This document shows, piece by piece, positions 38,372-55,802 of a stretch of 64,000 bases of DNA (positions are counted from its first letter, which is position 1; each line of letters begins with the position of its first letter). This DNA comes from Halomonas beimenensis (GTDB lineage Bacteria; Pseudomonadota; Gammaproteobacteria; Pseudomonadales; Halomonadaceae). The translations under genes were made by a program, and so were the position numbers. Location: contig NZ_CP021435.1 of the NCBI RefSeq assembly GCF_002549795.1, positions 124,001-188,000 of the forward strand, in the 5' to 3' direction. The notes below the pieces were generated by a model. That model was given only the letters and a program-made list of their open reading frames with translations. It did no database searches and was not told the DNA's origin.

Positions 38372-38443
38372 TTGCGGCGGTTCTTCACTATCGTGGTTTC
38401 GGTCGATCATACCCGACCCTACCCGATACTGCGAAGAGCAACC

Positions 38444-38890
38444 ATGGCCGACCAGAACCATGAACTGCGCAAGGCCGGTCTCAAAGTGACCCTGCCGCGC
38501 GTCAAGATCCTGCACATCCTCGAGAACGCCACCAACAAGCATCACCTGAGCGCCGAGGACGTCTACAAGACGCTGCTGGACGCGGGCGAAGACGTGGGCC
38601 TGGCCACCGTCTATCGCGTGCTCACCCAGTTCGAGTCCGCCGGCCTGGTCACCCGCCACAACTTCGATGGCGGCCATGCGGTCTTCGAGCTGACTCAGGA
38701 CGAGCATCACGACCACATGGTGTGCCTGGACAGCGGCGAGATCGTCGAATTCTTCGACGAGACCATCGAGCGCCGCCAGCAGGAGATCGCCGAGGAGCAT
38801 GGTTACGAGCTCGTCGACCATGCCCTGGTGCTCTATGTGCGGCCCAAGGGCTCCAAGGCCACGCGCCAGGAATCGTCCGGCAAGAAGTGA
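38444..38890 (+). CDS. fur: Ferric uptake regulator Fur
   Basis: A 148-residue iron-responsive repressor. The N-terminal winged helix includes TLPRVKILHILEN and the recognition region GLATVYRVLTQFESAGLV. Metal-binding histidines are in DEHHDHMVCLDSGEIVEFFD. The second cysteine of the E. coli CxxC is Ser here (CLDS), as is acceptable in Pseudomonas-type Fur. GAAGAGC precedes the ATG. It is divergent from bamE and ends at a strong terminator. Confidence 0.96.
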   Translation: MADQNHELRKAGLKVTLPRVKILHILENATNKHHLSAEDVYKTLLDAGEDVGLATVYRVLTQFESAGLVTRHNFDGGHAVFELTQDEHHDHMVCLDSGEIVEFFDETIERRQQEIAEEHGYELVDHALVLYVRPKGSKATRQESSGKK

Positions 38891-38910
38891 GCGTCCGCTG
38901 AGCCGACGCC

Positions 38911-38944
38911 ACGACGGCCCCGATCTCGCGATCGGGGCCGTCGT
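38911..38944. terminator. Bidirectional terminator between fur and recN
   Basis: A perfect 15-bp stem beginning ACGACGGCCCCGATC with a TCGC loop, lying 20 bases after fur and 37 bases beyond the convergent recN end. Confidence 0.75.
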
Positions 38945-38980
38945 CGTTTCGGGAGCACCGGTGTCACCCTGCCCGGGCGT

Positions 38981-40654
38981 TCAGTGGTGGGCGCGCTGGC
39001 TGGCGTCGAGCATCTCCCGGGCATGGGCCAGGGTCTGGTCGGTGAGCGTCATGCCCCCGAGCATGCGAGCCAGCTCGCCCACCCGGCCGGCCTCGTCGAG
39101 CAGCGCCATGCGCGTCAGGGTGGTGTCCTCCGCGGCCTGCTTGGCGATGTGCAGATGCTGGTGGGCCTGGGCGGCGACCTGGGGCAGGTGCGTCACCGTC
39201 ATGACCTGGCCCCCCTCGCCCAGCCGGCGCAGCAGCTGGCCGACGATCTCGGCGGTGGCGCCGGAGACGCCCACGTCCACCTCGTCGAACACCAGGCTGG
39301 GGATGGTGGAATGTCGGGCCGCCACCACCTGGATGGCCAGGCTGATGCGCGACAGCTCGCCGCCGGAGGCGACCTTGGCCAGCGGGCGGGCCGGCTGCCC
39401 CGGGTTGGCGCTGATCAGGAAGCGCACCCGGTCCAGGCCCTCCGGCGCGGGGGCATCCCGCTCGGCCACCTCCGCCGCGAAGGTCGCCTTGCCCATGGCC
39501 AGGAAGGCCAACTGATCCTGGACGGCCTCGCCGAAGCGGGCGGCGGCCTCGCGGCGGGCCGCGCCCACCGCCTGGGCCTGCTCGCGCCAGCGGGCCTGCA
39601 GGGCCTCGACCTCGGCGGACAGCGCCTCCAGGTCGTCGTCGCCGCCGTCGAGCTCGGCGAGCTCCTCCCCCAGCCGGCGGTGCAGGGCCGGCAGTTCCTC
39701 GGGCGGCACATGGTGCTTGCGGGCGATGCGGTGCACCTCGCCGAGGCGTTCCTCCACCCAGGCCAGGCGTTCCGGGTCCAGTTCGACCCCGCCGGCGAAA
39801 TGGTGCAGCTCGCGACCGGCCTCCTCGACCTGGATGCAGGCCTCCCCCAGCATGGTCAGCGCCTCGGCCAGGGGGCCGCGGTCGCTGCCCGGCAGGGCCG
39901 AGAGGCGGTTCACCGCCTGGTTCAGCAGCGGCAGGGCGCCGCCCTCCTCGCCGTCGCAGCACTCCACGGCGAACTGCGCCTCGCGCAGGCGTTCCTCGGC
40001 GTGCGCCAGCTCTTCCTGTTCGGCCTCCAGGCCGGCCAGCTCGTCCTCGGCCAGGGCCAGCTGGTCGAGCTCCTCCACCTGGTAGCGCAGCAGCTGGCGG
40101 CGGGCGCGGAGTTCGTCGCCGTCCTCCGCCAGCCGCTTGAGACGGCGGCGCGCCTCGCGCCAGGCCTGGAAGGTCTCGGCCAGCGCGGCGACCGCCTCGC
40201 CGTGGCCGGCGAAGTCGTCGAGCAGTCGCAGGTGGGTGTCCTCGTCGAGCAGCGCCTGGTGGGCATGCTGGCCATGGATCTCGATGAGGTGGGCGCCCAG
40301 GGCCTTGAGGTCGGCCACGGTGGCGGGTTGCCCATTGATCCAGGCCTTGGAACGCCCGGCCCGGGTGACCACCCGGCGCAGCAGGCAGTCGTCGTCGGGC
40401 AGTTCCCTGCCGGCCAGCCAGGCCCGGGCGGCGGGCAGCCCGGCGATGTCGAAGCGGGCGCTGAGGTCGGCACGCTCGCAGCCGTGGCGCACGCTACCGG
40501 CGTCGGCCCGTTCGCCCAGGCAGAGCCCCAGGGCGCCGAGCAGGATGGACTTGCCGGCCCCCGTCTCGCCGGTGATGGCGGTCATGCCGCCGCCGAGCTC
40601 GAGTTCCAGGTGGTCGACGATGGCGAAGTCACGAATGGCGAGCTCTGTCAGCAT
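38981..40654 (-). CDS. recN: DNA repair protein RecN
   Basis: A 557-residue SMC-like ATPase for double-strand break repair (E. coli 553). The N-terminal Walker A is ITGETGAGKSILLGAL (about residues 27-42). Long coiled-coil arms occupy roughly 155-370. The C-terminal signature and Walker B region reads LAKVASGGELSRISLAIQ and SLVFDEVDVGVSG. A LexA-like box sits 62 bases upstream, so SOS induction is likely. It is divergent from grpE. Confidence 0.96.
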   Translation of the reverse strand: MLTELAIRDFAIVDHLELELGGGMTAITGETGAGKSILLGALGLCLGERADAGSVRHGCERADLSARFDIAGLPAARAWLAGRELPDDDCLLRRVVTRAGRSKAWINGQPATVADLKALGAHLIEIHGQHAHQALLDEDTHLRLLDDFAGHGEAVAALAETFQAWREARRRLKRLAEDGDELRARRQLLRYQVEELDQLALAEDELAGLEAEQEELAHAEERLREAQFAVECCDGEEGGALPLLNQAVNRLSALPGSDRGPLAEALTMLGEACIQVEEAGRELHHFAGGVELDPERLAWVEERLGEVHRIARKHHVPPEELPALHRRLGEELAELDGGDDDLEALSAEVEALQARWREQAQAVGAARREAAARFGEAVQDQLAFLAMGKATFAAEVAERDAPAPEGLDRVRFLISANPGQPARPLAKVASGGELSRISLAIQVVAARHSTIPSLVFDEVDVGVSGATAEIVGQLLRRLGEGGQVMTVTHLPQVAAQAHQHLHIAKQAAEDTTLTRMALLDEAGRVGELARMLGGMTLTDQTLAHAREMLDASQRAHH

Positions 40655-40715
40655 GATGCCTCCCGATGGCCGGTTCGGAGCGACGGTCGAAACTACTGGT
40701 TATTCATCCATCGCC

Positions 40716-40731
40716 TTGTGCGTTTATACAG
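40716..40731 (-). promoter_or_regulatory. LexA-like SOS box upstream of recN
   Basis: On the minus strand CTGTATAAACGCACAA fits the LexA consensus CTGT-N8-ACAG with one mismatch (last base). recN is a classic SOS gene, which makes the site credible. Confidence 0.6.
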
Positions 40732-40782
40732 TAGTTCAGGAGGGGGGACAACGCACGCCCCCGATTCCCGTGGCCCGCCTCC

Positions 40783-40810
40783 CTTGAGATCGGCCCGGTC
40801 AGCCCCATAT
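40783..40810 (+). promoter_or_regulatory. Sigma-32 heat-shock promoter for grpE
   Basis: CTTGAG (40783-40788) and CCCCATAT (40803-40810) separated by 14 bases match the RpoH consensus (CTTGAA, CCCCATnT). The expected start is about 70 bases before grpE. Confidence 0.75.
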
Positions 40811-40889
40811 ACCCCGCAACACCGATTCACACCCGACAGTCAGTCCTGCAGGCGGCCCCGGGCCGCCGGTTGGCATTCAGGAGAGAGGC

Positions 40890-41516
40890 ATGGCCAAAGA
40901 CCCGCAGACCCCGCTGGACGACGAGCTGGCGCGCCAGCAAGAGGAGGCCGACACCCAGGTCGAGCCGGAGCCCGTGGAGGGCGAGGTGGAGGACGCCGCC
41001 GAGCGCGCCGAGGCCGAGGAGGAGGCCCAGGCCTCGGACAACCCCGAGGCCGAAGTGCTGGCCGCCAAGGTCGAGGAGCTCGAGCAGGCCCTGGCCGAGG
41101 CCAAGGATCAGTCGTTGCGTGCCGCGGCCGAGGCCCAGAACGTGCGCCGCCGCGCCGAGCAGGAGGCCGAGAAGGCCCGCAAGTTCGCGCTGGAGAAGTT
41201 CGTCAAGGAACTGCTGCCGGTGATCGACAGCCTCGAGAAGGCCCTGGAGGCCATGGGCGATGATGCCTCCGAGGCGCATCGGGAAGGGGTCGCCATGACC
41301 CTGAAGATGCAGCTGGACGTGCTGGGCAAGTTCGGCGTGGAGGTCATCGATCCCCAAGGCGAACCCTTCGACCCGCAGTATCACGAGGCCATGGCCATGG
41401 TGCCCAATCCCGAGCTGGAGCCGAACTCGGTGATGGACGTCATGCAGAAGGGCTACCTGCTCAACGGTCGTCTGGTACGCCCGGCCATGGTGGTGGTCAG
41501 CCAGGCCGCCGACTGA
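40890..41516 (+). CDS. grpE: Nucleotide exchange factor GrpE
   Basis: A 208-residue co-chaperone that releases ADP from DnaK. Residues 1-50 are very acidic and low in complexity, followed by a long dimerising helix ([20 protein letters not shown]) and the head domain with the end motif [24 protein letters not shown] precedes the ATG. First gene of the grpE-dnaK-dnaJ cluster, with its own heat-shock promoter. Confidence 0.96.
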   Translation: MAKDPQTPLDDELARQQEEADTQVEPEPVEGEVEDAAERAEAEEEAQASDNPEAEVLAAKVEELEQALAEAKDQSLRAAAEAQNVRRRAEQEAEKARKFALEKFVKELLPVIDSLEKALEAMGDDASEAHREGVAMTLKMQLDVLGKFGVEVIDPQGEPFDPQYHEAMAMVPNPELEPNSVMDVMQKGYLLNGRLVRPAMVVVSQAAD

Positions 41517-41542
41517 GCTCGGGACGAAAAGCGGCTTCGCCC

Positions 41543-41571
41543 CTTGAAAAGGCGGCGAGGGCCCCCCAGAT
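41543..41571 (+). promoter_or_regulatory. Sigma-32 heat-shock promoter for dnaK
   Basis: CTTGAA (41543-41548) and CCCCAGAT (41564-41571) with a 15-base spacer match the RpoH pattern, 66 bases before the dnaK start. dnaK can thus be transcribed both with grpE and separately. Confidence 0.7.
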
Positions 41572-41636
41572 AGACGGCAACCCCGCGGTGAAGGCCGCAC
41601 ACGAACGAATCTGTAACGCAATTTCGAGGATTTCCT

Positions 41637-43565
<1,929 letters not shown>

Positions 43566-43657
43566 ACCACGACGCCTGAATCACGGATGACGCCAGCGCG
43601 GGGGGACGACTCCCGCGTTGGTGTTTCCGCAGAGTCGCTACGGAGGCGGACAGACTC

Positions 43658-44800
43658 ATGTCCAAGCGTGACTACTACGAGGTACTGGGCGTCGAGCGCG
43701 GGGCCGATCAGAAGGACATCAAGAAGGCCTACCGACGCCTGGCCCAGAAATACCATCCGGACCGCAACCCGGACGACGAGACCGCGGCCGAGAAGTTCCG
43801 CGAGGTCTCCGAGGCCTACGAGGTCCTGACCGACAGCGAGAAGCGGGCCGCCTACGACCAGTTCGGCCATGCCGGGGTCGACGGCCAGGCCGCCGGTGCC
43901 GGGGGCTTCGGCGGGGCCGGCGCCGGAGGCTTCAGCGATATCTTCGGGGATGTCTTCGGCGACATCTTCGGCGGGGGCGGTGCGCGCCGTCACCCCAACG
44001 CGCCCCAGCGGGGCAGCGACCTGCGCTACAACCTCGAGCTCGACCTCGAGAGCGCGGTGGCCGGCACCACCGTGGACATCCGCGTGCCGCGCCACATCGA
44101 GTGCGAGCGCTGCGATGGCGACGGCGCCGAGCCGGGCTCCAGCAAGGAGACCTGCCCGACCTGTCACGGCCATGGCCAGGTGCGCATGCAGCAGGGCTTC
44201 TTCGCCGTGCAGCAGACCTGCCCGACCTGTCACGGCAGCGGCCAGCACATCAAGGTGCCCTGCCACAAGTGTCACGGCGAGGGCCGGGTGCGCGAGACCC
44301 GCACCCTCTCGGTGAAGATTCCGGCGGGTGTCGATACCGGCGACCGCATTCGCCTGAACGGCGAGGGCGAGGCCGGGATCAACGGCGGCCCCCCGGGGGA
44401 CCTCTATGTCCAGGTCGCCATCAAGCCGCACCCCATCTTCGAGCGCGACGGTCGCCACCTGCAGTGCGAGGTGCCGATCAATTTCGTCGACGCCGCCCTG
44501 GGCGGCGAGCTCGAGGTGCCTACCCTGGACGGCCGGGTCAAGCTCAAGATCCCGCCCGAGACCCAGACCGGCAAGATGTTCCGCCTCAAGGGCAAGGGCG
44601 TGAAGCCGGTCCGCGGCGGCCCCGCCGGCGACCTGCTGTGCCGGGTGGTGGTCGAGACCCCGGTCAAGCTCGGCGAGGAGCAGAAGGAGCTGTTGCGCCG
44701 CTTCCAGGACAGCCTGGAGGGCAGCAACAGCCATCACTCGCCGAAGAAGACCAGCTTCTTCGACGGCGTGAAGAAGTTCTTCGAGGACATGAAGCCGTAA
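43658..44800 (+). CDS. dnaJ: Chaperone DnaJ (Hsp40)
   Basis: A 380-residue type I J-protein. It has the J domain with HPD ([10 protein letters not shown], about residues 31-40), a Gly-rich linker (about 76-113), four CxxCxGxG zinc motifs ([32 protein letters not shown]) and the C-terminal substrate-binding domain. It stimulates DnaK ATPase. It follows dnaK by 92 bases and ends at a terminator. Confidence 0.98.
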   Translation: MSKRDYYEVLGVERGADQKDIKKAYRRLAQKYHPDRNPDDETAAEKFREVSEAYEVLTDSEKRAAYDQFGHAGVDGQAAGAGGFGGAGAGGFSDIFGDVFGDIFGGGGARRHPNAPQRGSDLRYNLELDLESAVAGTTVDIRVPRHIECERCDGDGAEPGSSKETCPTCHGHGQVRMQQGFFAVQQTCPTCHGSGQHIKVPCHKCHGEGRVRETRTLSVKIPAGVDTGDRIRLNGEGEAGINGGPPGDLYVQVAIKPHPIFERDGRHLQCEVPINFVDAALGGELEVPTLDGRVKLKIPPETQTGKMFRLKGKGVKPVRGGPAGDLLCRVVVETPVKLGEEQKELLRRFQDSLEGSNSHHSPKKTSFFDGVKKFFEDMKP

Positions 44801-44825
44801 GGCGCCTTCCTCGCCTGAACGCTCG

Positions 44826-44859
44826 AGGCCCCGTGCTCCGCAAGGAGGCGGGGCCTTTT
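44826..44859 (+). terminator. Intrinsic terminator after dnaJ
   Basis: AGGCCCCG/CGGGGCCT plus an inner CTCC-GCAA-GGAG hairpin, followed by TTTT, 25 bases after the dnaJ stop. Confidence 0.85.
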
Positions 44860-44869
44860 CGTATCCGGG

Positions 44870-45841
44870 TCAGCGAAGCAGGTGCGTCATGCGCCAGTGA
44901 AGCCCTTCGGGACTCGGTCGGTGGCGCTCGTGCCGGGGTAGGTGAAGCTCCGTACCATGCAGTCGATGCAACCAGCGATTGTCTTCCACCAGGGGGTCGA
45001 CGGCGGAGCTGATGTGCCACCTGAGGTCCGGCCCAGGGGCTATCAGATGGTTGTCCATGGCCCAGTGCAGGTCCGGTGTCAGCGCCAGGCCGTTGCAGGG
45101 ACGGTCATCCCCGCTCTCGGCAAAGGGGATGAGGTGGGCGGCCTCCGCCAGATAGCGGTAGTCGGGGGTGATGAAACGCCGTCGGCTGGCGGCGCAGCGG
45201 TAGTCGTAGGCTTCCAGCACCAGGCGGCGGAAGGCGGCCGAGCGCCCCGCCTCATAGGTCTCGGGCGGTTCGTGGGCAGCCTCATCCGGCTCGTCGAGTC
45301 GGCGTTCGTAGGCGCCGCTGACCATGGCCTCCGCCATGGCGTCGTGCAAGGCGCCCTGTGCGCTTGGCGAGTGTGCGAAATAGCATCCGATCAGGACGGC
45401 CGAGGCTTCCCGGGCGCCGGTGTCGTCGCTCAGGGTCTCGAAGAGTTCGGGAGCGAGCCGTGCGGTGGTGAAGCGCTCCTCCAGTTGGCGCATCGACTTG
45501 GGTTGACCCAATTGCTCCGCGACCCCGCTCAAGGCCTGCGAATAGCGAGGCATCCAGAGTGGGCCGCCGGGGCCATCACGCCTGCGTAGCGCCCAGAGGG
45601 GCAGCCAAGGATTGGCGTTGCCTCGTTCGCCGGTCGCGATCTCGTAGAGGTCGCAATAGCGCACGATCAGCCGGGTATCGATCGTCACCTCCGGTGAACG
45701 GATATGTCCCGACTGGATCTCGCAGAGGATCGCCAGCAGCAGGCAGGGTTGGTTGGGGGCGGGATGATTCCCGCGTAGCCCCGTCCTCAGCCGAGTCAGG
45801 CACTCGAGGGCATCTTGCACGCCGGCGTCCTCCATCGGCAT
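44870..45841 (-). CDS. HNH endonuclease family protein, possible modified-DNA restriction enzyme
   Basis: A 323-residue protein. The C-terminal part (about 200-270) is an HNH nuclease: AEAAHLIPFAESGDDRPCNGLALTPDLHWAMDNH gives His236, Asn250 and His259 as catalytic/metal residues (quoted here in parts: AAHLIPF, NGLAL, LHWAMDNH). The N-terminal part (about 10-110), with PNQPCLLLAILCEIQSGHI and NPWLPLWAL, resembles the sulfur-binding domain of ScoMcrA-type enzymes that cut phosphorothioated DNA. The reader role is inferred. No methylase or dnd genes are near. It is convergent with dnaJ and has no obvious ribosome site at the chosen ATG. Confidence 0.75.
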   Translation of the reverse strand: MPMEDAGVQDALECLTRLRTGLRGNHPAPNQPCLLLAILCEIQSGHIRSPEVTIDTRLIVRYCDLYEIATGERGNANPWLPLWALRRRDGPGGPLWMPRYSQALSGVAEQLGQPKSMRQLEERFTTARLAPELFETLSDDTGAREASAVLIGCYFAHSPSAQGALHDAMAEAMVSGAYERRLDEPDEAAHEPPETYEAGRSAAFRRLVLEAYDYRCAASRRRFITPDYRYLAEAAHLIPFAESGDDRPCNGLALTPDLHWAMDNHLIAPGPDLRWHISSAVDPLVEDNRWLHRLHGTELHLPRHERHRPSPEGLHWRMTHLLR

Positions 45842-45944
45842 TCACTGAATTCATGGCAGCCTAACATGCCTTGCCCGGGACTGGCGCGACGGGGCCGGAC
45901 GGGCATAGGCTGGAGGCTCATGTCCAAGGAACACGGAGTGCGCC

Positions 45945-46226
45945 ATGCCGATTTCACGTGCCGAGATCGCCACCGAATCCGGCGACAAGCTGATCCAGCG
46001 CCTGTGCAAGCACTGGGCCCACAAGCTGGAGGTGGAGCAGGCCGGGGGGGAGGGGAAAGTGACCTTCGAGGCGGGCACCTGCCTGCTGAAGGCCGAGCCG
46101 GACAAGCTGCGGGTGGCCGTGGAGGCCCTGGACGAGGAGGGCCTGGATACCCTCGAAGGCGTGGTGGCCGCCCACCTCGAGCGCATGGCCGGCGACGAGG
46201 ACCTGCGGATCGTCTGGGAAAATTGA
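45945..46226 (+). CDS. DUF2218 domain-containing protein
   Basis: A 93-residue soluble protein of the DUF2218 family, usually found in small copies near transport or iron-related genes. Recognisable parts are SGDKLIQRLCKHWAHKLEVE and LKAEPDKLRVAVEALDEE. No catalytic residues are evident; function unknown. Its stop overlaps the TTG start of the following transporter, so the two are probably co-translated. It is divergent from the HNH gene, 103 bases away. Confidence 0.8.
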   Translation: MPISRAEIATESGDKLIQRLCKHWAHKLEVEQAGGEGKVTFEAGTCLLKAEPDKLRVAVEALDEEGLDTLEGVVAAHLERMAGDEDLRIVWEN

Positions 46227-47109
46227 CCCTCGAGACCCCGTCGGCCCGCACCGCCCACCTGGGCATGCTGCTGTGGGCGACCCTGGTGGGGCTGTCCTTT
46301 CCCGCCGTGGGGCTGCTGAGCGAGCTCCCGCCCTTCTCGTTGACCGCCCTGCGCTTCGCCATCGCCTGCCTGGGCCTGGCGCTGCTGCTGCGCCGGGTGC
46401 CGGGGTTCTGGCCCGGCTGGCGGGCCCTGCCGTGGTTCGCCGCCATGGGGCTGTGCCTGGCGGGCTTCTTCGGTGCCATGTTCTGGGCCGCCCATCACGC
46501 CACGGCGCTGTCCATGGCCACCCTCTACGTCACGGTGCCGCTGCTCGCCTATGGCATGGGGCTGGGGCTGGGGGTGGAGCGCCTGGCCTGGCGGCTGCCG
46601 GCGATCCTCGCCCTGGGCGCCCTGGGCGCCCTGGGCCTGGCCTTCGCCGAGGCACAGCAGCGGGGCGGGGAGTGGCGCCTCGGCGCGGGCGAGGGGGTGT
46701 TCTTCCTCGGCTGCCTGTGCTCGGCGCTCTACCCGGTGCTCTCCAAGCGTGGTCTGAACGCCGGGCGGCTGCCCGCCTCGGCGGCGGTGCGTACCTTCTG
46801 GAGCCTGGCGCTCGGCGGCACCCTGATCGGCCTGGCGGGCCTGACGGTGGAGCCCGTGACCCGGCTCGCGAGCATGACCTGGCGCGACGGCCTGCTGATC
46901 GTCTATCTGGGGCTGTGCTCCAGCGCCCTGACCTTCTGGCTGATGCAGCGTGCCACCGCCGTGCTGACCCCGGGGGCCATCACCGCCTACGGCTACCTGG
47001 TCCCCTTCGTCTCCATGCTGTTGCTGTTCCTCGAGACGCCGTCACGCCTCGACTGGGTCTGGCTGCCGGGCAGTGTCCTGGTGGTGCTGGCCATCGCCCT
47101 GCTGCTGCA

Positions 47110-49994
<2,885 letters not shown>

Positions 49995-50108
49995 AGGGTG
50001 GCCGAGCGGCCCCGGATGCTTTAAAATCCCCCAAATTTTGGCCGGGCGACGGCCCCTCGCCGCGCAAACGCTTGTTGCGTCGGCCCAGCATTCCGAGCGA
50101 ATGACAAC

Positions 50109-50156
50109 AAGCGGGATGAAACCGGTCTTCACTGTCGGGTTTCGTCCCGCTTTTTT
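50109..50156 (+). terminator. Strong terminator or attenuator between dapB and carA
   Basis: A 15-bp stem (AAGCGGGATGAAACC with GGTTTCGTCCCGCTT, one G-U) closes a 14-base loop and is followed by six Ts. It ends 84 bases before the carA start and begins 115 bases after dapB. As no clear promoter follows it, it may act as a carA attenuator rather than only ending dapB. Confidence 0.8.
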
Positions 50157-50239
50157 ACGGGCACGGGCCGGCCATCGGGGGCCGGTCGGGCGAGCGCCAG
50201 CCGAACAGTATTCCTTGACGAGCATGGGAGGACGTTGCG

Positions 50240-51385
50240 TTGAACAAACCCGCGATACTGGCCTTGGAAGATGGCAGTGTGTTTCATGGCACCGCCATCG
50301 GCGCCGATGGGCAAACCAGCGGTGAGGTGGTGTTCAATACGGCCATGACGGGCTACCAGGAAATCCTCACCGACCCCTCCTACACCCGTCAGATCGTCAC
50401 CCTCACCTATCCGCACATCGGCAACACCGGCATCAACGCCGAGGACGTGGAGTCCGGCGCCATCGCCGCGGCCGGCCTGGTGATCCGCGACCTGCCGCTG
50501 CTGGCCAGCAACTTCCGCTCCGAGCAGTCGCTGTCCGACTACCTGGCGAGCCAGAACGTGCTGGGCATCGCCGACATCGACACGCGCCGCCTGACCCGCA
50601 TCCTCCGCGACAAGGGGGCCCAGAACGGCGCCATCCTCGCCGGGCCCGAGGCCGAGGGCGAGGATGCTGTGGCTCGTGCCCTGGAGGCGGCCAAGGCCTT
50701 CCCGGGGCTCAAGGGCATGGACCTGGCCAAGGTGGTCTCCTGCCAGTCGCCCTACGAGTGGACCGAGGGCGAATGGGCCCTGGGGGAGGGCTACGCCGAC
50801 GCCAATGAGATCGAGCGGCCCTTCCACGTCGTCGCCTACGACTATGGGGTCAAGCGCAACATCCTGCGCATGCTCGCCTCCCGTGGCTGCCGCCTGACCG
50901 TGGTGCCGGCCCAGACTCCGGCCAGCGAGGTGCTGGCGCTGAACCCCGACGGCATCTTCCTCTCCAACGGCCCGGGCGACCCCGAGCCCTGTGAATATGC
51001 CATCGTCGCCATCCGCGAGCTGCTCGAGACCCGGCTGCCGATCTTCGGCATCTGCCTGGGTCATCAGCTGCTGGCGCTGGCCAGCGGGGCGCGCTCGGAG
51101 AAGATGAAGTTCGGCCATCACGGCGCCAACCACCCGGTCCAGGACCTGGGCACCGGCCACGTGATGATCACCAGCCAGAACCACGGGTTCGCCGCCGACG
51201 AGGCCAGCCTGCCCGAGACCCTGCGTGCCACCCATCGCTCACTGTTCGACGGCACCCTGCAGGGCATCGAGCGCACCGACCGCCCGGCCTTCAGCTTCCA
51301 GGGCCATCCGGAGGCGAGCCCCGGGCCGCGGGATGTCGCGCCGCTGTTCGACCGCTTTATCTCCATGATGAAGGAACGCCGCTAA
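50240..51385 (+). CDS. carA: Carbamoyl-phosphate synthase small subunit
   Basis: A 381-residue glutaminase subunit that supplies ammonia to CarB for arginine and pyrimidine synthesis. The amidotransferase nucleophile is Cys272 in [16 protein letters not shown]; the catalytic His/Glu lie in [12 protein letters not shown]. The start is a TTG with GGGAGG upstream, as in Pseudomonas carA. carB follows after 59 bases. Confidence 0.97.
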   Translation: MNKPAILALEDGSVFHGTAIGADGQTSGEVVFNTAMTGYQEILTDPSYTRQIVTLTYPHIGNTGINAEDVESGAIAAAGLVIRDLPLLASNFRSEQSLSDYLASQNVLGIADIDTRRLTRILRDKGAQNGAILAGPEAEGEDAVARALEAAKAFPGLKGMDLAKVVSCQSPYEWTEGEWALGEGYADANEIERPFHVVAYDYGVKRNILRMLASRGCRLTVVPAQTPASEVLALNPDGIFLSNGPGDPEPCEYAIVAIRELLETRLPIFGICLGHQLLALASGARSEKMKFGHHGANHPVQDLGTGHVMITSQNHGFAADEASLPETLRATHRSLFDGTLQGIERTDRPAFSFQGHPEASPGPRDVAPLFDRFISMMKERR

Positions 51386-51444
51386 GCGTTGATCCTCAGT
51401 CACCATCGAGTCCGTCTTTACACCGATTAGCCGCGGGAACCGTC

Positions 51445-54671
<3,227 letters not shown>

Positions 54672-54675
<4 letters not shown>

Positions 54676-55148
54676 ACAAGGTCCCGATGACCGTCGTCGG
54701 TGAGCAGCGCCTTCGCGACGAACTCGAGCACCTGAAGAGCGAGGCCCGCCCGAACGTGATCGCTGCCATCGCCGAGGCTCGCGAGCACGGCGATCTCAAG
54801 GAGAACGCCGAGTACCATGCCGCCCGCGAGCAGCAGGGGTTCATCGAGGGTCGCATCCAGGAGATCGAAGGCAAGCTCTCCAACGCCCAGGTCATCGACG
54901 TCACCAAGCTGCCCAAGACCGGCAAGGTGATCTTCGGCGTGACCGTGGAGCTGATCAACCTGGAGACCGACGAGGAAGTGACCTACCGCATCGTCGGCGA
55001 GGACGAGGCCGACATCAAGGCCGGCCAGATCTCCGTGACCTCGCCCATCGCCCGGGCCCTGATCGGCAAGGAGGAAGGCGAGGTGGTGCTGGTGCGTACC
55101 CCCGGCGGCGACGTCGAGTACGAGATCGGCAAGGTCGAACACCTCTGA
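54672..55148 (+). CDS. greA: Transcription elongation factor GreA
   Basis: A 158-residue factor that stimulates RNA cleavage by backtracked RNA polymerase. The coiled-coil tip contains the acidic [19 protein letters not shown] segment; the C-terminal domain ends [14 protein letters not shown]. The ATG overlaps the carB stop. It is followed by an inverted-repeat block with a terminator. Confidence 0.97.
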
Positions 55149-55165
55149 CCCCAGCCGGAAGAGCG

Positions 55166-55295
55166 GCGCTTCGCGCCTAGAAGCTTGAAGCTGGAAGAAA
55201 AACACCCCGCAACCATGGTTGCGGGGTGTTTTGTATCTAAGGCTGATAGATCACTGCTGGCTTCCAGCTTCCAGCTTCCAGCTTGCGCGAAGCGC
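55166..55295. repeat. Inverted-repeat element enclosing a terminator
   Basis: GCGCTTCGCGC (55166-55176) is inverted at 55285-55295. Next inwards, AGCTTGAAGCTGGAAG on the left faces a triplicated CTTCCAG array (55261-55281) on the right. The 130-base unit exactly fills the gap between greA and the convergent yhbY and contains a terminator. It looks like a small palindromic mobile or REP-type element co-opted as terminator. Confidence 0.65.
55201..55232. terminator. Bidirectional terminator between greA and yhbY
   Basis: AACACCCCGCAACC and its exact complement form a 14-bp palindromic stem, preceded by As and followed by TT, giving T-runs in both directions. Confidence 0.85.
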
Positions 55296-55297
55296 GA

Positions 55298-55624
55298 TCA
55301 GTGGCGGCCGTGGTGATTCTCGAAGCGCTTGATGTTGGAGAGCTTCGGGTTGGCCTTGGGGTTGTGGCGATAGAAGAGCGCGACCTTGCCGATCTTCTGG
55401 ACCAGCTCGGCGCCGCTCTCGTCGACCAGCGCCTCGAGCATGGCGGCGCGGTCCTCGCGCTCGGTCAGGGCCAGCTTGACCTTGACCAGCTCATGGTCCT
55501 TCAGGGCCCGGTCGAGTTCGGCGAGCACGCCCTCGGAGAGGCCGTTCTCGGAGACCGTGACCACGGGGTCGAGATGGTGGCCGATGCTGCGAAATGCTTT
55601 CTTTTGTGCCTGTGACAAGCTCAT
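55298..55624 (-). CDS. yhbY: Ribosome-associated RNA-binding protein YhbY (CRM domain)
   Basis: A 108-residue CRM-domain protein that binds pre-50S ribosomal particles. Core motifs are [20 protein letters not shown] and [15 protein letters not shown]. The ATG at 55624 gives the family start; the upstream extension runs into the rlmE leader. It is divergent from rlmE, the conserved arrangement. Confidence 0.94.
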   Translation of the reverse strand: MSLSQAQKKAFRSIGHHLDPVVTVSENGLSEGVLAELDRALKDHELVKVKLALTEREDRAAMLEALVDESGAELVQKIGKVALFYRHNPKANPKLSNIKRFENHHGRH

Positions 55625-55802
55625 GGTATCGTGCTTCTTCCCGGTTGGCGCGCAGCGCACATGGTACGGTGAATCGCTCCGCGGCGAAAGCGTGGCCGCC
55701 CTCACCGCGCCAGACACGCCGGACCGCAGGTCAGCACCCCGTCCCCGATTCCGGAATTCGCTCGACCGCCTGTCTTACCCGCAACACGACACAGGTGATG
55801 CC

